Assembly (NCBI RefSeq): GCF_024741815.1
Contig: NZ_CP102951.1
Location: 2,247,001 to 2,311,000 of the forward strand
Length of the DNA: 64,000 bases
Source of the DNA: Pseudomonas sp. LS1212
GTDB lineage: Bacteria > Pseudomonadota > Gammaproteobacteria > Pseudomonadales > Pseudomonadaceae
Reading direction: 5' to 3'
Both the position numbers and the translations under genes were made by a program. A model generated the notes under the pieces. The model was not told the DNA's origin. It saw only the letters and a list, made by a program, of their open reading frames with translations, and did not search any database. How positions within the stretch are numbered: the stretch's first letter is position 1; each line of letters opens with the position of its first letter. Below, piece after piece: positions 26,410 through 35,638 of the stretch.

Positions 26410-28310
26410 ATGCGCTTTGCCGGAACAAGGCAATTTGAATCCAACTGGAAGTCCTTGCAGAACAAAAAGGTCCTGGAGCTGGATAGGGAAATCGGCAAAC
26501 TCCGTGCCCAACTGGCAGCACAGAGAACAGCCGAGCCAGAAGACAGTTCCAGTACGGCCAACAGCGCGGCACCCGACTTGAAGCATGGCAAGGGGCGCAG
26601 CATTGAACGTCAGCAGGGTAAGCAAACCAAATCCGGTATTACCGTGGTGGAAATCATCCTGTTCAGCGACCCCACTCGGCGTCACTACATCTCGATCCCG
26701 TACCGCAACACCACCTCATGGAATGTTCGCGTCCCGACGCGGATCATGGCCGGCAAGCCGTTCAGCAAACAACTGGCCAGCGATCTGATAAAGGACATCA
26801 AAGCGGGGATCAGCGCAGGGCGCAAGGCCGGCCCCTTGGGCAGTCTTGAATTCAAGCTCAGCAGTTGGAACAGCAAAGAGGACAATCTGCTCAACACCTT
26901 GCATCGAGAGGTGTCCTGGACCTCCAATCAGAGCGATGCCGCGCGTTATGCCGTCACCGCAGACGCGCACGCCCTGCGCTTTGTTGCCAGCGCCAGTGCG
27001 GGGGTGAACAACTGGAACCCCAAGGAAGGGAGTATCGATGTTGGTGTCAAAGGCAGTGCGGCATTCTCGCTAGCAGAGGGCTCCGCATCGTTAACCCGGT
27101 CATTCCCCAGTGTGGGCGGCTGTGTCGCCACCATGTCCTATCGCAATGCCCTGGGCAAGGAAGTGTTGCATCCCATGGGCGTGTTTCGCCTGACCGGCAA
27201 GCTGGAGTTGTCGTGTTTTGTTGGTGCCAAGGTACAGGGTGAAGCAGGGGTTAAAACGCAGTACAAACCTGCCGAAACCCCGGCAGGTGCAAGTGCGCTG
27301 CTAGGTACACCGACAATGGAGGTCGGTCCAAGTGGCAACATCGGTGTCAAGGGCGATGCGTTTGCCGGGGCCCAGGCTGGCGGCGCCCTAAGCGGCTCAT
27401 TTGAGTGGGTTGAGCCGGATAAACAAGGTACAGGGAAAGCCGTCGTCGGCCAGGCCAATGCCAGCAGCAATTGGGTCGCGTTGGCGAAAATCAGCGCGGA
27501 AGGGAATGCGGCGTTCGGGATTGGGGGAAGTGGTGAATTTGGTCTCGATATTTCGAAAGATCGATTAGCGCTTACTGTAGAGGCTCCATGGTGTTGGGCC
27601 CCGGTGCCGGAGGTGGGTTTGGTACAGTGGTGGACATTGAGCAGGTTGGAAAGTTGACATTGCTGTTTTGCAATGCCTTGGCTGACATGGACTATAGGCA
27701 TTTGTTAGGGGTGACGAACGAGGCTTTTAGCTACATGGCCTCAGGCCTGTATCAGGTAGCAACCACTCCCATTAAAGTGGTTAATGAGGCGTTTGATGAT
27801 GGTGTTGTTGCGATGCGGGACTGGTGGAAAGTACGTGCCGCATCTAAGACCGAGGCGCAAAACTTGGCGAGCTATGTGGACAAGCATAAAAACAATAAAG
27901 CTATGATGATTCGGGGGCAATCCCTGCCTTTTAGCTTGCTTCCGCCCGAAACGTTAGGCCCAATGATCTATCTATTGACAGAGGGGTTTGTTGAGAGCTT
28001 TAACGAGCGGCAAGAAGAGGCGCTTGTCATTCTCCTCTCAGAGATACGGAGCTGGCGGCAATTTATCGAGGTGCTCGAGCATTGCTCACCCAAGGCGAGG
28101 AAGGTCAATGCGATGGTGAGCTTGGAAAGAATCAACGCATTATTGGACGGATATGAACAAAATCAGTTCAATCGGTTTATTGATAATCTGGCAATTAATC
28201 AGCTGACTGAGACTTCGGACAGAGTGGCTTGGAGTCCAAGCAATGCTTGGCGTAAAGAGGGGCTGTTGCTGGTTGCTCGTAACAGCGGGCGGTTTGATGG
28301 CTTGGCTTGA
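26410..28310 (+). pseudogene. Second copy of the LysM-effector C-terminal region, 5'-truncated and frameshifted
   Basis: Homology to the effector at 22555 starts abruptly at about 26417 (TTGCCGGAACAA) and runs to the same C-terminal NSGRFDGL motif. It lacks the LysM domain and the first 200 or so residues. The frame 26410-27657 is followed by 27588-28310 in the next frame: relative to copy 1, one G is missing at about 27581-27584 (AGGCTCC for AGGGCTCC), just before the MVLGPGAGGGFG block. As drawn it would make a 415-aa product without the helical C-terminus and possibly a separate 240-aa piece from ATG 27588. It looks like an orphan toxin module that has begun to decay. A sequencing error at the G run is an alternative. 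Confidence 0.8.
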
Positions 28311-28331
28311 ATTAGTGGCGAGTCTCGCAAC

Positions 28332-28360
28332 AGAGGCGCTTAATAAGCGCCTTTGTTTTT
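28332..28360. terminator. Terminator between second toxin copy and its lipoprotein gene
   Basis: AGAGGCGCTTAATAAGCGCCTTTGTTTTT, a GC stem with a T-tract on the plus strand. It is positionally equivalent to 25073-25100. Confidence 0.85.
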
Positions 28361-28364
28361 AAAG

Positions 28365-29357
28365 TTAGAGCGGTTTTCCAGATTGGATTGAACATCGAAA
28401 ACTGACACCGGCATAGTGGCCACCTTGTATCGGTTCAACACCCCAGCGGCGCACCGTACTGGCGCTTAGAAGCGGGCCCTCTAGCATATTTGCACCTCGC
28501 CAAACTCGTTGGATGCCAGTGCTTGGTCCTTGCGGATTCTCAACGGGGGATTGCCGGTAGTAATCTTTTTCGTACCAGTCATTGACCCAGTCAGTCGCAT
28601 TACCCGAAAGGTTGTAGATACCCAATGGGTTAGGGACAAATTTATCCACAGGAAATGTATCCATTTCATCGGGTTCTGGAAAGTTTCGCCCGTAATTCAA
28701 ACTGCCATTGTCAGTAGGAAATACAACGTGCTGGCCGCGATTGCGGGCAGCATATTCCCATTGCGCTTCAGTCGGTAGATCTACAGGGTAACCACTCAAC
28801 TGACCTAGCCAGCCGCAGTATTCCTTCGCCTCTTGCCAGCTTTGGGCGGGAGCCGGCAGATTAGGTTGATGGAGAGACTTTAAATCTTCACGTTTACGGC
28901 GCTCTGCATTAAAAACAGGTTTGCCCTGAGCAATGAAAAATAAATCGAAGTCACCTATCGTTGTCTGAAATTTCGACAGGTAGTAACTACTCAACTTGAT
29001 GGGGTGAACGAAGTCATCATCACCGAACATGGTGATGTTGCCCATTTGATCTCGGTCGAGCCCGCATGGCCAGTTGCACAAATCTGTAGGGTCATCGTCA
29101 TACGGCCAACCAAAATCCCCCATCTGGAAATCGCCACCTTCGATGAACACCATATTGTCCAGCGACTGCACCACGGTATTCAGCAAGTTTCCGCGCACCT
29201 CAGCGGAAAGCTTTGGGTATTTCTGCTCGATGGTCTCAGCTATCTGGGCGACTTTTTCGGGCGATAGCTTCTGGCTTTTAGGGTGGGGCGAGGATTGCGC
29301 TTGGCAGCCTGTCAGCAGCAATAGAGTGCAAAGAGGCAATAGTATCTGTCTTGCCAT
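28365..29357 (-). CDS. FGE-sulfatase-fold lipoprotein, putative immunity protein (copy 2)
   Basis: A 330-aa paralogue of the protein at 25111, with lipobox LTGC after LLPLCTLLLL and the same FGE-type blocks (VFIEGGDFQMGDFGWP, LPTEAQWEYAARNRGQH, GIYNLSGNATDWVNDWY, GVSFRCSIQ). It is intact, unlike the toxin copy it faces. The most diverged parts lie in the middle (NITMFGDDDF; RRKREDLKSLHQ) and near the C-terminus (MLEGPLLSASTVRRWG), where immunity specificity could reside. Retention of the lipoprotein while its toxin decays fits an orphan immunity gene. Confidence 0.85.
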   Translation of the reverse strand: MARQILLPLCTLLLLTGCQAQSSPHPKSQKLSPEKVAQIAETIEQKYPKLSAEVRGNLLNTVVQSLDNMVFIEGGDFQMGDFGWPYDDDPTDLCNWPCGLDRDQMGNITMFGDDDFVHPIKLSSYYLSKFQTTIGDFDLFFIAQGKPVFNAERRKREDLKSLHQPNLPAPAQSWQEAKEYCGWLGQLSGYPVDLPTEAQWEYAARNRGQHVVFPTDNGSLNYGRNFPEPDEMDTFPVDKFVPNPLGIYNLSGNATDWVNDWYEKDYYRQSPVENPQGPSTGIQRVWRGANMLEGPLLSASTVRRWGVEPIQGGHYAGVSFRCSIQSGKPL

Positions 29358-29743
29358 ATGGAAGTCCTAATACTTACTAAACGAAGTCTCAAGTTTATCA
29401 TGTTTCACGTCTAGCCAGACCTCAGGGCTTCCCTGGGGCTGAGTTTTTGTCCGGTTTCACTCTGTCGCCAAAATAGTTCAATACCATGCTTGATGGGGCG
29501 CTCCTTCTAATTGCCTTGGGAAAATTCCTACAGGTCGTTAAGAATCGTCTCATGGGAACTATTGCCAGCCCTGTGTATCTTTGAAGTTCGACTCTACTGT
29601 CGCGTTGCAGGGTCTGGATGAGCGAATTTCGCTTGTGTTAAAGGCAGGCGCTGGGGGCAGCATAAGCCTGGGCGTTCTACTCATGCACAAAACACATTAA
29701 AACCAAGAGGTTGCATCGGCTAACTTTAATGAAAAAGTCATAA
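29358..29743. other. Promoter region of the tss operon
   Basis: About 385 bases between the divergent lipoprotein gene and tssA. The left half is homologous to the region before lipoprotein copy 1. The right half (from about 29540) is unique and should contain the tssA promoter. I see no convincing sigma-54 site here; the ribosome site before tssA is weak. Confidence 0.45.
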
Positions 29744-31300
29744 ATGTCCTACTCAAGCAAGCTATCAGCTCACTATCTTGAGCTCGCGAAATCAGCTATT
29801 TGCAAACAAAGTTTTGCAGGCGAGGACGTTCGATTTTCGAGCGAGTTCGAGGCGTTGGAGAGTGAGCTGGCTAAAGCGCAGTCGATGCATGAAAGCGGCC
29901 AGATCGACTGGCTGAAAGTACAAGAGATCGGTGAGGTCTTGCTGCGTACCCAATCCAAGGATTTGCGGGTTGCAGCTTGGTTGACCTGGGCGCTGTATCA
30001 GCGTGAATCCTTTCCGGGCCTGCTGGCGGGCTTTGGTTTGCTGCACTATCTGTGTGAAAACCATTGGCCGCAGGTCCACCCCGCCAAATGGCGTACTCGA
30101 GCGGCTGCTGTTGGCTGGCTGGTACTGCGTCTTGAGCAAGTGCTGAGCGATAACATCCCGATCAAGGAACAGCTGCCGTTGTTTCGGTGCATGGTCGAGC
30201 ATCTGGAAGGCCTGGATGCCTTGCTCACAGAGCATCTGGCGGATGATGCGCCTCTGCTGCTGCCGCTTTGCCGTCGCTTGAAAACCATGGTCCAGCGTGC
30301 CGCGGACAACCAACCGGAACACGGTGTTGTCCGGGCGGTAGTGGCACAAGTCCAGCAGGTCGCCAACCAGCTGTTCACCCCCGGCGCACCGATCGACAAC
30401 GAGAAGGAAGCCCAGAAGGCCCTGCGTGCGTTGCAGGAAAACGCCCGTCCACTGTGCGCCTGGTGGCTCAAGCAGAAAGCCATCGACGTGCGCGCGCTAC
30501 GCTTGAACCGCACCATGCTGTGGCTGCCCATTGATGCCGTCCCCGAGCGTAATGCCGAGCAGATCACTGCTCTGCGCGGGCTGCCGGTCGACAAGTTGAA
30601 GACCTACCAGGAGCGCTACGCCAATGGGCAATACGCCGATCTGCTGGTGGAGGTCGAAGCCAGTCTGGCCCAGGCGCCGTTCTGGTTCGACGGCCAGCGC
30701 CTGACCTGGGAATGCTTGCAAGGGTTGAACGCCGACCAGGCGATGCGCGAAGTGGAGTTTCACTTCGCGCTCCTGCTCCAACGCTTGCCCGGCGTAGTAG
30801 AGCTGCGCTTCCACGACGGCGCACCGTTCGCAGATCCGGCCACCCGCAGCTGGATCAGCGCCCACGTCATGCCCCATCTGCAAAGCGCCAGTGCGCCGCG
30901 TAAGGTCGAAACGACCGCCAGCCAGCCGGCCTGGGAAGAAGCCCTCGAACAGGTATTACCGGTCCTGCGCAAGGACGGCCTCAAGGCTGCCGTGCAGATC
31001 CTCAAGCAAGGTCTGCAAAACGCCCACGGTAGGCGTGTGCGATTTTTCTGGCAGTTCAGCCTGGCGCGGCTGTGCTTCATGGCCAAGAAATACGAGCTGG
31101 CCAAGACCCAGCTCGAAACCCTCGATCAAGAATTACAGTGCTCGGGCCTGCATGCCTGGGAGCCGGATCTTGCGCTGGAAGTGCTGCACCTCCTGCATAG
31201 CTGTTGTGAGTTGTTGCCGCAGAACCACGCAGTGCGAGAACGCAAGGAAGAGATTTATCGCAGGCTGTGCCACCTCGACCTCGAAGTGGTACTCGAATAG
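29744..31300 (+). CDS. tssA: T6SS baseplate/sheath-capping protein TssA
   Basis: A 518-aa TssA with an ImpA-type N-terminal domain (DWLKVQEIGEVLLRTQSKDLRVAAWLTWAL, then HYLCENHWPQVHP) and a long VasJ-like C-terminal domain rich in helices. TssA coordinates assembly of tube and sheath at the distal end or at the baseplate. It opens the main operon; tssB follows after 33 bases. Its position equals hsiA2 of the P. aeruginosa HSI-II locus. Confidence 0.93.
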   Translation: MSYSSKLSAHYLELAKSAICKQSFAGEDVRFSSEFEALESELAKAQSMHESGQIDWLKVQEIGEVLLRTQSKDLRVAAWLTWALYQRESFPGLLAGFGLLHYLCENHWPQVHPAKWRTRAAAVGWLVLRLEQVLSDNIPIKEQLPLFRCMVEHLEGLDALLTEHLADDAPLLLPLCRRLKTMVQRAADNQPEHGVVRAVVAQVQQVANQLFTPGAPIDNEKEAQKALRALQENARPLCAWWLKQKAIDVRALRLNRTMLWLPIDAVPERNAEQITALRGLPVDKLKTYQERYANGQYADLLVEVEASLAQAPFWFDGQRLTWECLQGLNADQAMREVEFHFALLLQRLPGVVELRFHDGAPFADPATRSWISAHVMPHLQSASAPRKVETTASQPAWEEALEQVLPVLRKDGLKAAVQILKQGLQNAHGRRVRFFWQFSLARLCFMAKKYELAKTQLETLDQELQCSGLHAWEPDLALEVLHLLHSCCELLPQNHAVRERKEEIYRRLCHLDLEVVLE

Positions 31301-31333
31301 GCCCCAGGGCCAACAACCGCAAGGAGAAAAGCC

Positions 31334-31837
31334 ATGGCCAAAGAAGGCTCGGTAGCCCCCAAGGAACGCATCAACGTCACCTTCAAACCCGCCACCGGTG
31401 GTGCTCAGGAAGAGATTGAACTGCCGTTGAAGCTGCTCGCAATCGGTGATTACACCCAGCGTATGGAAGAACGCAAGGTGGAGGACCGCAAGCCGATCAG
31501 CATCGACAAAGTGACCTTCGATGAAGTGCTGGCCAAGCAGGAGCTGAGCCTGACGCTGAGCGTGCCTAACCGTCTACAGGAAGAGAGCGACACCGAAGAG
31601 CTGGCGGTCAAGCTGCGCGTCAACTCGATGAAGGACTTCAATCCAGCCAGCCTGGTCGAGCAAGTGCCTGAGCTGAAAAAACTGATGGAACTGCGCGACG
31701 CGCTGGTGGCCCTTAAAGGTCCGTTGGGTAATGCCCCTGCATTCCGTAAAGCCATCGAAGGTGTACTCGCCGACGACGAGTCGCGCGGTCGTGTGCTCGG
31801 TGAGCTGGGCCTGAACGCCGCCGTCCCGAAAGCCTGA
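31334..31837 (+). CDS. tssB: T6SS sheath small subunit TssB (VipA)
   Basis: A 167-aa TssB, which with TssC forms the contractile sheath. Typical features are the start region SVAPKERINVTFKPATG, the ELPLKLLAIGDY strand, MEERKVEDRKPISIDK, and the helical C-terminus LKKLMELRDALVALKGPLGN. AAGGAG precedes the ATG at a suitable distance. tssC starts 28 bases downstream, as in almost all T6SS loci. Confidence 0.97.
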   Translation: MAKEGSVAPKERINVTFKPATGGAQEEIELPLKLLAIGDYTQRMEERKVEDRKPISIDKVTFDEVLAKQELSLTLSVPNRLQEESDTEELAVKLRVNSMKDFNPASLVEQVPELKKLMELRDALVALKGPLGNAPAFRKAIEGVLADDESRGRVLGELGLNAAVPKA

Positions 31838-31865
31838 GTCACTATCAGTCAAGGAAGCCAATACT

Positions 31866-33341
31866 ATGAGCACTAGTGCAGCACAACAGAAAAACAATGA
31901 GAACGGCGAGTACAGTATTCTCGACAGCATCATTGCCGAAACCCGCCTGACGCCGGACGACGAAGCCTATGACATCGCCAAGCGCGGTGTGTCGGCCTTC
32001 ATCGAAGAGCTGCTCAAGCCGCAAAATGACGGTGAACCGGTCAAGAAGGCCATGGTTGATCGCATGATCGCTGAGATCGATGCCAAGCTCAGCCGCCAGA
32101 TGGACGAAATACTTCACCACAAAGACTTCCAGTCCCTGGAGTCGGCCTGGCGTGGACTGCAGTTGCTGGTCGACCGCACCAACTTCCGCGAAAACATCAA
32201 GATCGAAATCCTCAACGTCTCCAAGCAGGACCTGCTGGACGACTTCGAAGATTCGCCGGAAGTAATGCAGGCCGGCCTGTACAAGCACATCTACACCGCT
32301 GAATACGGCCAGTTCGGTGGCCAGCCGGTCGGCGCGATCATCGCCAACTACTTCATGTCGCCCAGCTCGCCTGACGTGAAGCTGATGCAGTACGTGTCCA
32401 GCGTTGCTTGCATGTCCCACGCGCCATTCATCGCCGCGGCCGGTCCGAAGTTCTTCGGCCTGGAAAGCTTCACCGGCCTGCCGGACCTGAAGGATCTGAA
32501 AGATCACTTCGAAGGTCCGCAATTCGCCAAATGGCAGAGTTTCCGCCAGTCGGAAGACTCGCGCTACATCGGCCTGACCGTGCCGCGCTTCCTGTTGCGC
32601 AACCCGTACGATCCAGAAGAGAACCCGGTCAAATCCTTCGTCTATAAGGAAACCGTTGCCAACAGCCACGAGCATTACCTGTGGGGCAACACCGCGTACG
32701 CGTTCGGTACCAAGCTGACCGACAGCTTCGCCAAGTTCCGCTGGTGCCCGAACATCATCGGCCCACAGAGCGGTGGCGCGGTAGAAGACCTGCCGCTGCA
32801 TCACTTCGAAAGCATGGGCGAAATCGAAACCAAGATTCCAACCGAAGTCCTGGTCAGCGACCGTCGTGAATACGAACTGGCCGAGGAAGGTTTCATCTCC
32901 CTGACCATGCGCAAAGGCAGTGACAACGCGGCGTTCTTCTCCGCAAGCTCGGTGCAGAAGCCGAAGTTCTTCGGCATCAGTGCGGAAGGCAAGACGGCTG
33001 AATTGAACTACAAGCTCGGCACCCAGTTGCCGTACATGATGATCGTCAACCGCCTTGCTCACTACTTGAAAGTGCTGCAGCGCGAGCAACTCGGTTCGTG
33101 GAAAGAACGTACCGACCTCGAACTGGAACTCAACAAGTGGATCCGTCAGTACGTGGCCGACCAGGAAAACCCGAGTGCAGAAGTTCGTGGCCGTCGTCCG
33201 CTGCGCGCCGCGCAGATCATCGTCAGCGATGTGGAAGGTGAGCCGGGCTGGTACCGCGTCAGCCTGAACGTGCGTCCGCACTTCAAGTACATGGGGGCCG
33301 ATTTCACCTTGTCGCTGGTTGGCAAGCTGGACAAAGAGTAA
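31866..33341 (+). CDS. tssC: T6SS sheath large subunit TssC (VipB)
   Basis: A 491-aa TssC with highly conserved blocks: HKDFQSLESAWRGLQLLVDRTNFREN, FGGQPVGAIIANYFM, SCAWPDFRLL-like turns absent, GLTVPRFLLRNPYDPE, FCWRG-equivalent LWGNTAYAFG, and C-terminal QYVADQENPSAEVRGRRPLRAAQI. The C-terminal region is where ClpV unlocks the contracted sheath. It is full length and undisturbed. Confidence 0.97.
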   Translation: MSTSAAQQKNNENGEYSILDSIIAETRLTPDDEAYDIAKRGVSAFIEELLKPQNDGEPVKKAMVDRMIAEIDAKLSRQMDEILHHKDFQSLESAWRGLQLLVDRTNFRENIKIEILNVSKQDLLDDFEDSPEVMQAGLYKHIYTAEYGQFGGQPVGAIIANYFMSPSSPDVKLMQYVSSVACMSHAPFIAAAGPKFFGLESFTGLPDLKDLKDHFEGPQFAKWQSFRQSEDSRYIGLTVPRFLLRNPYDPEENPVKSFVYKETVANSHEHYLWGNTAYAFGTKLTDSFAKFRWCPNIIGPQSGGAVEDLPLHHFESMGEIETKIPTEVLVSDRREYELAEEGFISLTMRKGSDNAAFFSASSVQKPKFFGISAEGKTAELNYKLGTQLPYMMIVNRLAHYLKVLQREQLGSWKERTDLELELNKWIRQYVADQENPSAEVRGRRPLRAAQIIVSDVEGEPGWYRVSLNVRPHFKYMGADFTLSLVGKLDKE

Positions 33342-33355
33342 CCAGGAGCTAAGTC

Positions 33356-33763
33356 ATGATCGGATACGGCAGCCTTTTCGAACGCCTGAGTGGCGAAGCC
33401 GACAAACGTATCGGCTGGAGCCGCGAGGTTTCCGCCATGGCTTCGGTGGCTGCCCATCTGGACATGATGCTCAGCACGCGTGCGGGCAGCGTGCAGACGC
33501 TGTCCGATTATGGGCTGCCTGATCTCAACGACATGCGCCTGAGTCTGCACGACGCCCTGAGCCAGGCTCGTCTGGCCATCGAAAACTTCATCGAAGCCTA
33601 TGAGCCGCGTCTGAGCAATGTGCGTGTCGTTCCCCTGCCGCGTGATCACGATCAGCTTCGCTTGTCCTTCAACATTGAAGGCCTGCTGGAAGTTGATGGT
33701 TTCAAGCGCCAGGTCCGTTTTACTGCGCGCCTGGATGGTAGCGGACAGGTCAAGGTCAGTTAA
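33356..33763 (+). CDS. tssE: T6SS baseplate protein TssE (gp25-like)
   Basis: A 135-aa gp25-like wedge protein. It has the SLFERLSGE start, a central SVQTLSDYGLPDLNDM and the EPRLSNVRVVPL block. It anchors sheath polymerisation to the baseplate with TssF, TssG and TssK. It begins 14 bases after tssC. The family's EPR sequence is present. Confidence 0.95.
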   Translation: MIGYGSLFERLSGEADKRIGWSREVSAMASVAAHLDMMLSTRAGSVQTLSDYGLPDLNDMRLSLHDALSQARLAIENFIEAYEPRLSNVRVVPLPRDHDQLRLSFNIEGLLEVDGFKRQVRFTARLDGSGQVKVS

Positions 33764-33850
33764 GCCGACGACGATGTTAGCCAAAAGCGCGTCGTTGCTA
33801 ATGCTACTGACTTCACAACGTTAACAAGCACGAAAAGCAGGGAGCCCGAA

Positions 33851-35638
33851 GTGTCCTTCAACCACTACTACCAAAGCGAACTCACCGCGCTGCGCCAGCT
33901 AGGTCGCCGCTTCGCCGAGCGTAGTCCGGCGTTGGCTCCATTTCTCGGCGAGGCTGGGCGGGACCCGGATGTGGAGCGCCTGCTCGAAGGTTTCGCCTTC
34001 CTCACTGGTCGTCTGCGACAGAAACTCGATGACGAGTTACCGGAGCTGAGCCACTCGCTAATGCATCTGCTGTGGCCGAACTACATGCGGCCGCTGCCGG
34101 CGTTCAGCATTCTACAGTTCGACCCGCTGAAGCAGTCCGGGCCGGCCCTGCGCGTGGCGCGTGATACACCGGTGGAGAGCGAGCTCATCGATGACGTGCG
34201 CTGCCGTTTCCGCACCTGCTACCCGACCGAAGTCCTGCCGCTGAACCTGACGGCGCTGAATTACTCGGTGAAAGGCGACGGCGCGCTACTCAGCCTGCGC
34301 CTGGAGATGAGCTGCGACGGCCATCTCGGCGAGCTGAACCTGAGCCGTCTGCGCCTGCACCTGGCGGGCGAGCGCTACATCAGCCAGATGCTCTACCTGA
34401 GCCTGCTGCGCAACCTCGAAGGCATCGAGCTGGTGCCGCTGGGCATGGACGGCAAGCCGTCCCCGGGTGTCAGCGGCGACGCCATGTCGTTCAAGATGCC
34501 GGGCAACCGCGTGCAGCCGGTGGGTTTTGCCGAAGAAGAGGCGTTGATCCCGTATCCGCTGAACACCTTCCGCGGCTATCGCTATTTGCAGGAGTATTTC
34601 GCGTTCCAGGACAAGTTCCTGTTCGTCGACCTGAACGGCCTGGACCTGCTCAAGTCGCTGCCGGAGGACACCCTCAAGCAGATGCACGGCCTGGAAGTGC
34701 GCTTCGACATTCGCAAGAGCGGCATCCAACGCCTGCGGCCGACCCTGGACAACGTGAAGCTGTATTGCACGCCGATCGCCAACCTGTTCAAGCACGATGC
34801 CCTGCCGATTCGCCTCGACGGCAAGCAGGACGAATACCTGTTGCTGCCGGCCGAGTACGACCTGGAGAACTGTGGCGTGTTCTCGGTGGAAACCGTGACC
34901 GGTTGGAAACCCGGCGGCCTGGGTTACCAGGAATATGTGCCGTTCGAGTCCTTCGAGCACGACCCGAGTTTCGACGTCTCGCAAAGGCGCCCGCACTACA
35001 GCATCCGCCAGCGTTCCTCGCTGCTACACGACGGCCTGGACACTTACCTGAGCTTTGGCATCCACCACACCGAGGCCCACGAAACCCTGTCCATCGAGCT
35101 GACCTGCACCAACCAGAACCTGCCGCGTCGTCTCAAGCTCGGCGAGATCAACCAGGCGTGCGCGCAAACCCCGGAATTCCTCAGTTTCCGCAATATCACC
35201 CCGGCCACCTCGAGTTACGCGCCACCGCTGAATCGCGACTTCCTGTGGAAGCTGATCAGCAACATGTCGCTCAACTATCTGTCGCTGGCCAACGTCGATG
35301 CGCTCAAGGTGATCCTCGAAACCTACGACCTGCCGCGCTACTACGACCAGCACCTGGAAAAGGTCAGCAAGCGCCTGCTGGGCGGGCTCAAGTCGATCCG
35401 CCACGAGCATGTTGACAGGCTGCATCGGGGCTTGCCGATGCGTGGTTTGCGCACTGAGCTGACCATCGATCCGGAAGGTTATATCGGCGAAGGCGACATG
35501 TTTGTGTTCGCCTCGGTACTCAACGAGTTTTTCGCTCTTTACGCCAGTCTCAACTCGTACCACGAGCTGCGGGTAAAAAGTACACAGGGAGAGGTGTACC
35601 AATGGACACCACGTATGGGTCTTCAGCCCTTGCTTTAA
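33851..35638 (+). CDS. tssF: T6SS baseplate protein TssF
   Basis: A 595-aa TssF with a GTG start preceded by GGGAGCC. The conserved start is FNHYYQSELTALRQLGRRFAERSPALAPFLGEAG, followed by DPDVERLLEGFAFLTGRLRQKLDDELPEL. It pairs with TssG to build the baseplate wedge. Its last 37 bases overlap tssG, indicating coupled translation. An 87-base gap separates it from tssE. Confidence 0.95.
   Translation: MSFNHYYQSELTALRQLGRRFAERSPALAPFLGEAGRDPDVERLLEGFAFLTGRLRQKLDDELPELSHSLMHLLWPNYMRPLPAFSILQFDPLKQSGPALRVARDTPVESELIDDVRCRFRTCYPTEVLPLNLTALNYSVKGDGALLSLRLEMSCDGHLGELNLSRLRLHLAGERYISQMLYLSLLRNLEGIELVPLGMDGKPSPGVSGDAMSFKMPGNRVQPVGFAEEEALIPYPLNTFRGYRYLQEYFAFQDKFLFVDLNGLDLLKSLPEDTLKQMHGLEVRFDIRKSGIQRLRPTLDNVKLYCTPIANLFKHDALPIRLDGKQDEYLLLPAEYDLENCGVFSVETVTGWKPGGLGYQEYVPFESFEHDPSFDVSQRRPHYSIRQRSSLLHDGLDTYLSFGIHHTEAHETLSIELTCTNQNLPRRLKLGEINQACAQTPEFLSFRNITPATSSYAPPLNRDFLWKLISNMSLNYLSLANVDALKVILETYDLPRYYDQHLEKVSKRLLGGLKSIRHEHVDRLHRGLPMRGLRTELTIDPEGYIGEGDMFVFASVLNEFFALYASLNSYHELRVKSTQGEVYQWTPRMGLQPLL

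Noticed and set aside
31845..33281. Minus-strand frame of 478 codons opposite tssC
   Set aside because: Antisense to the conserved sheath gene; no independent support.
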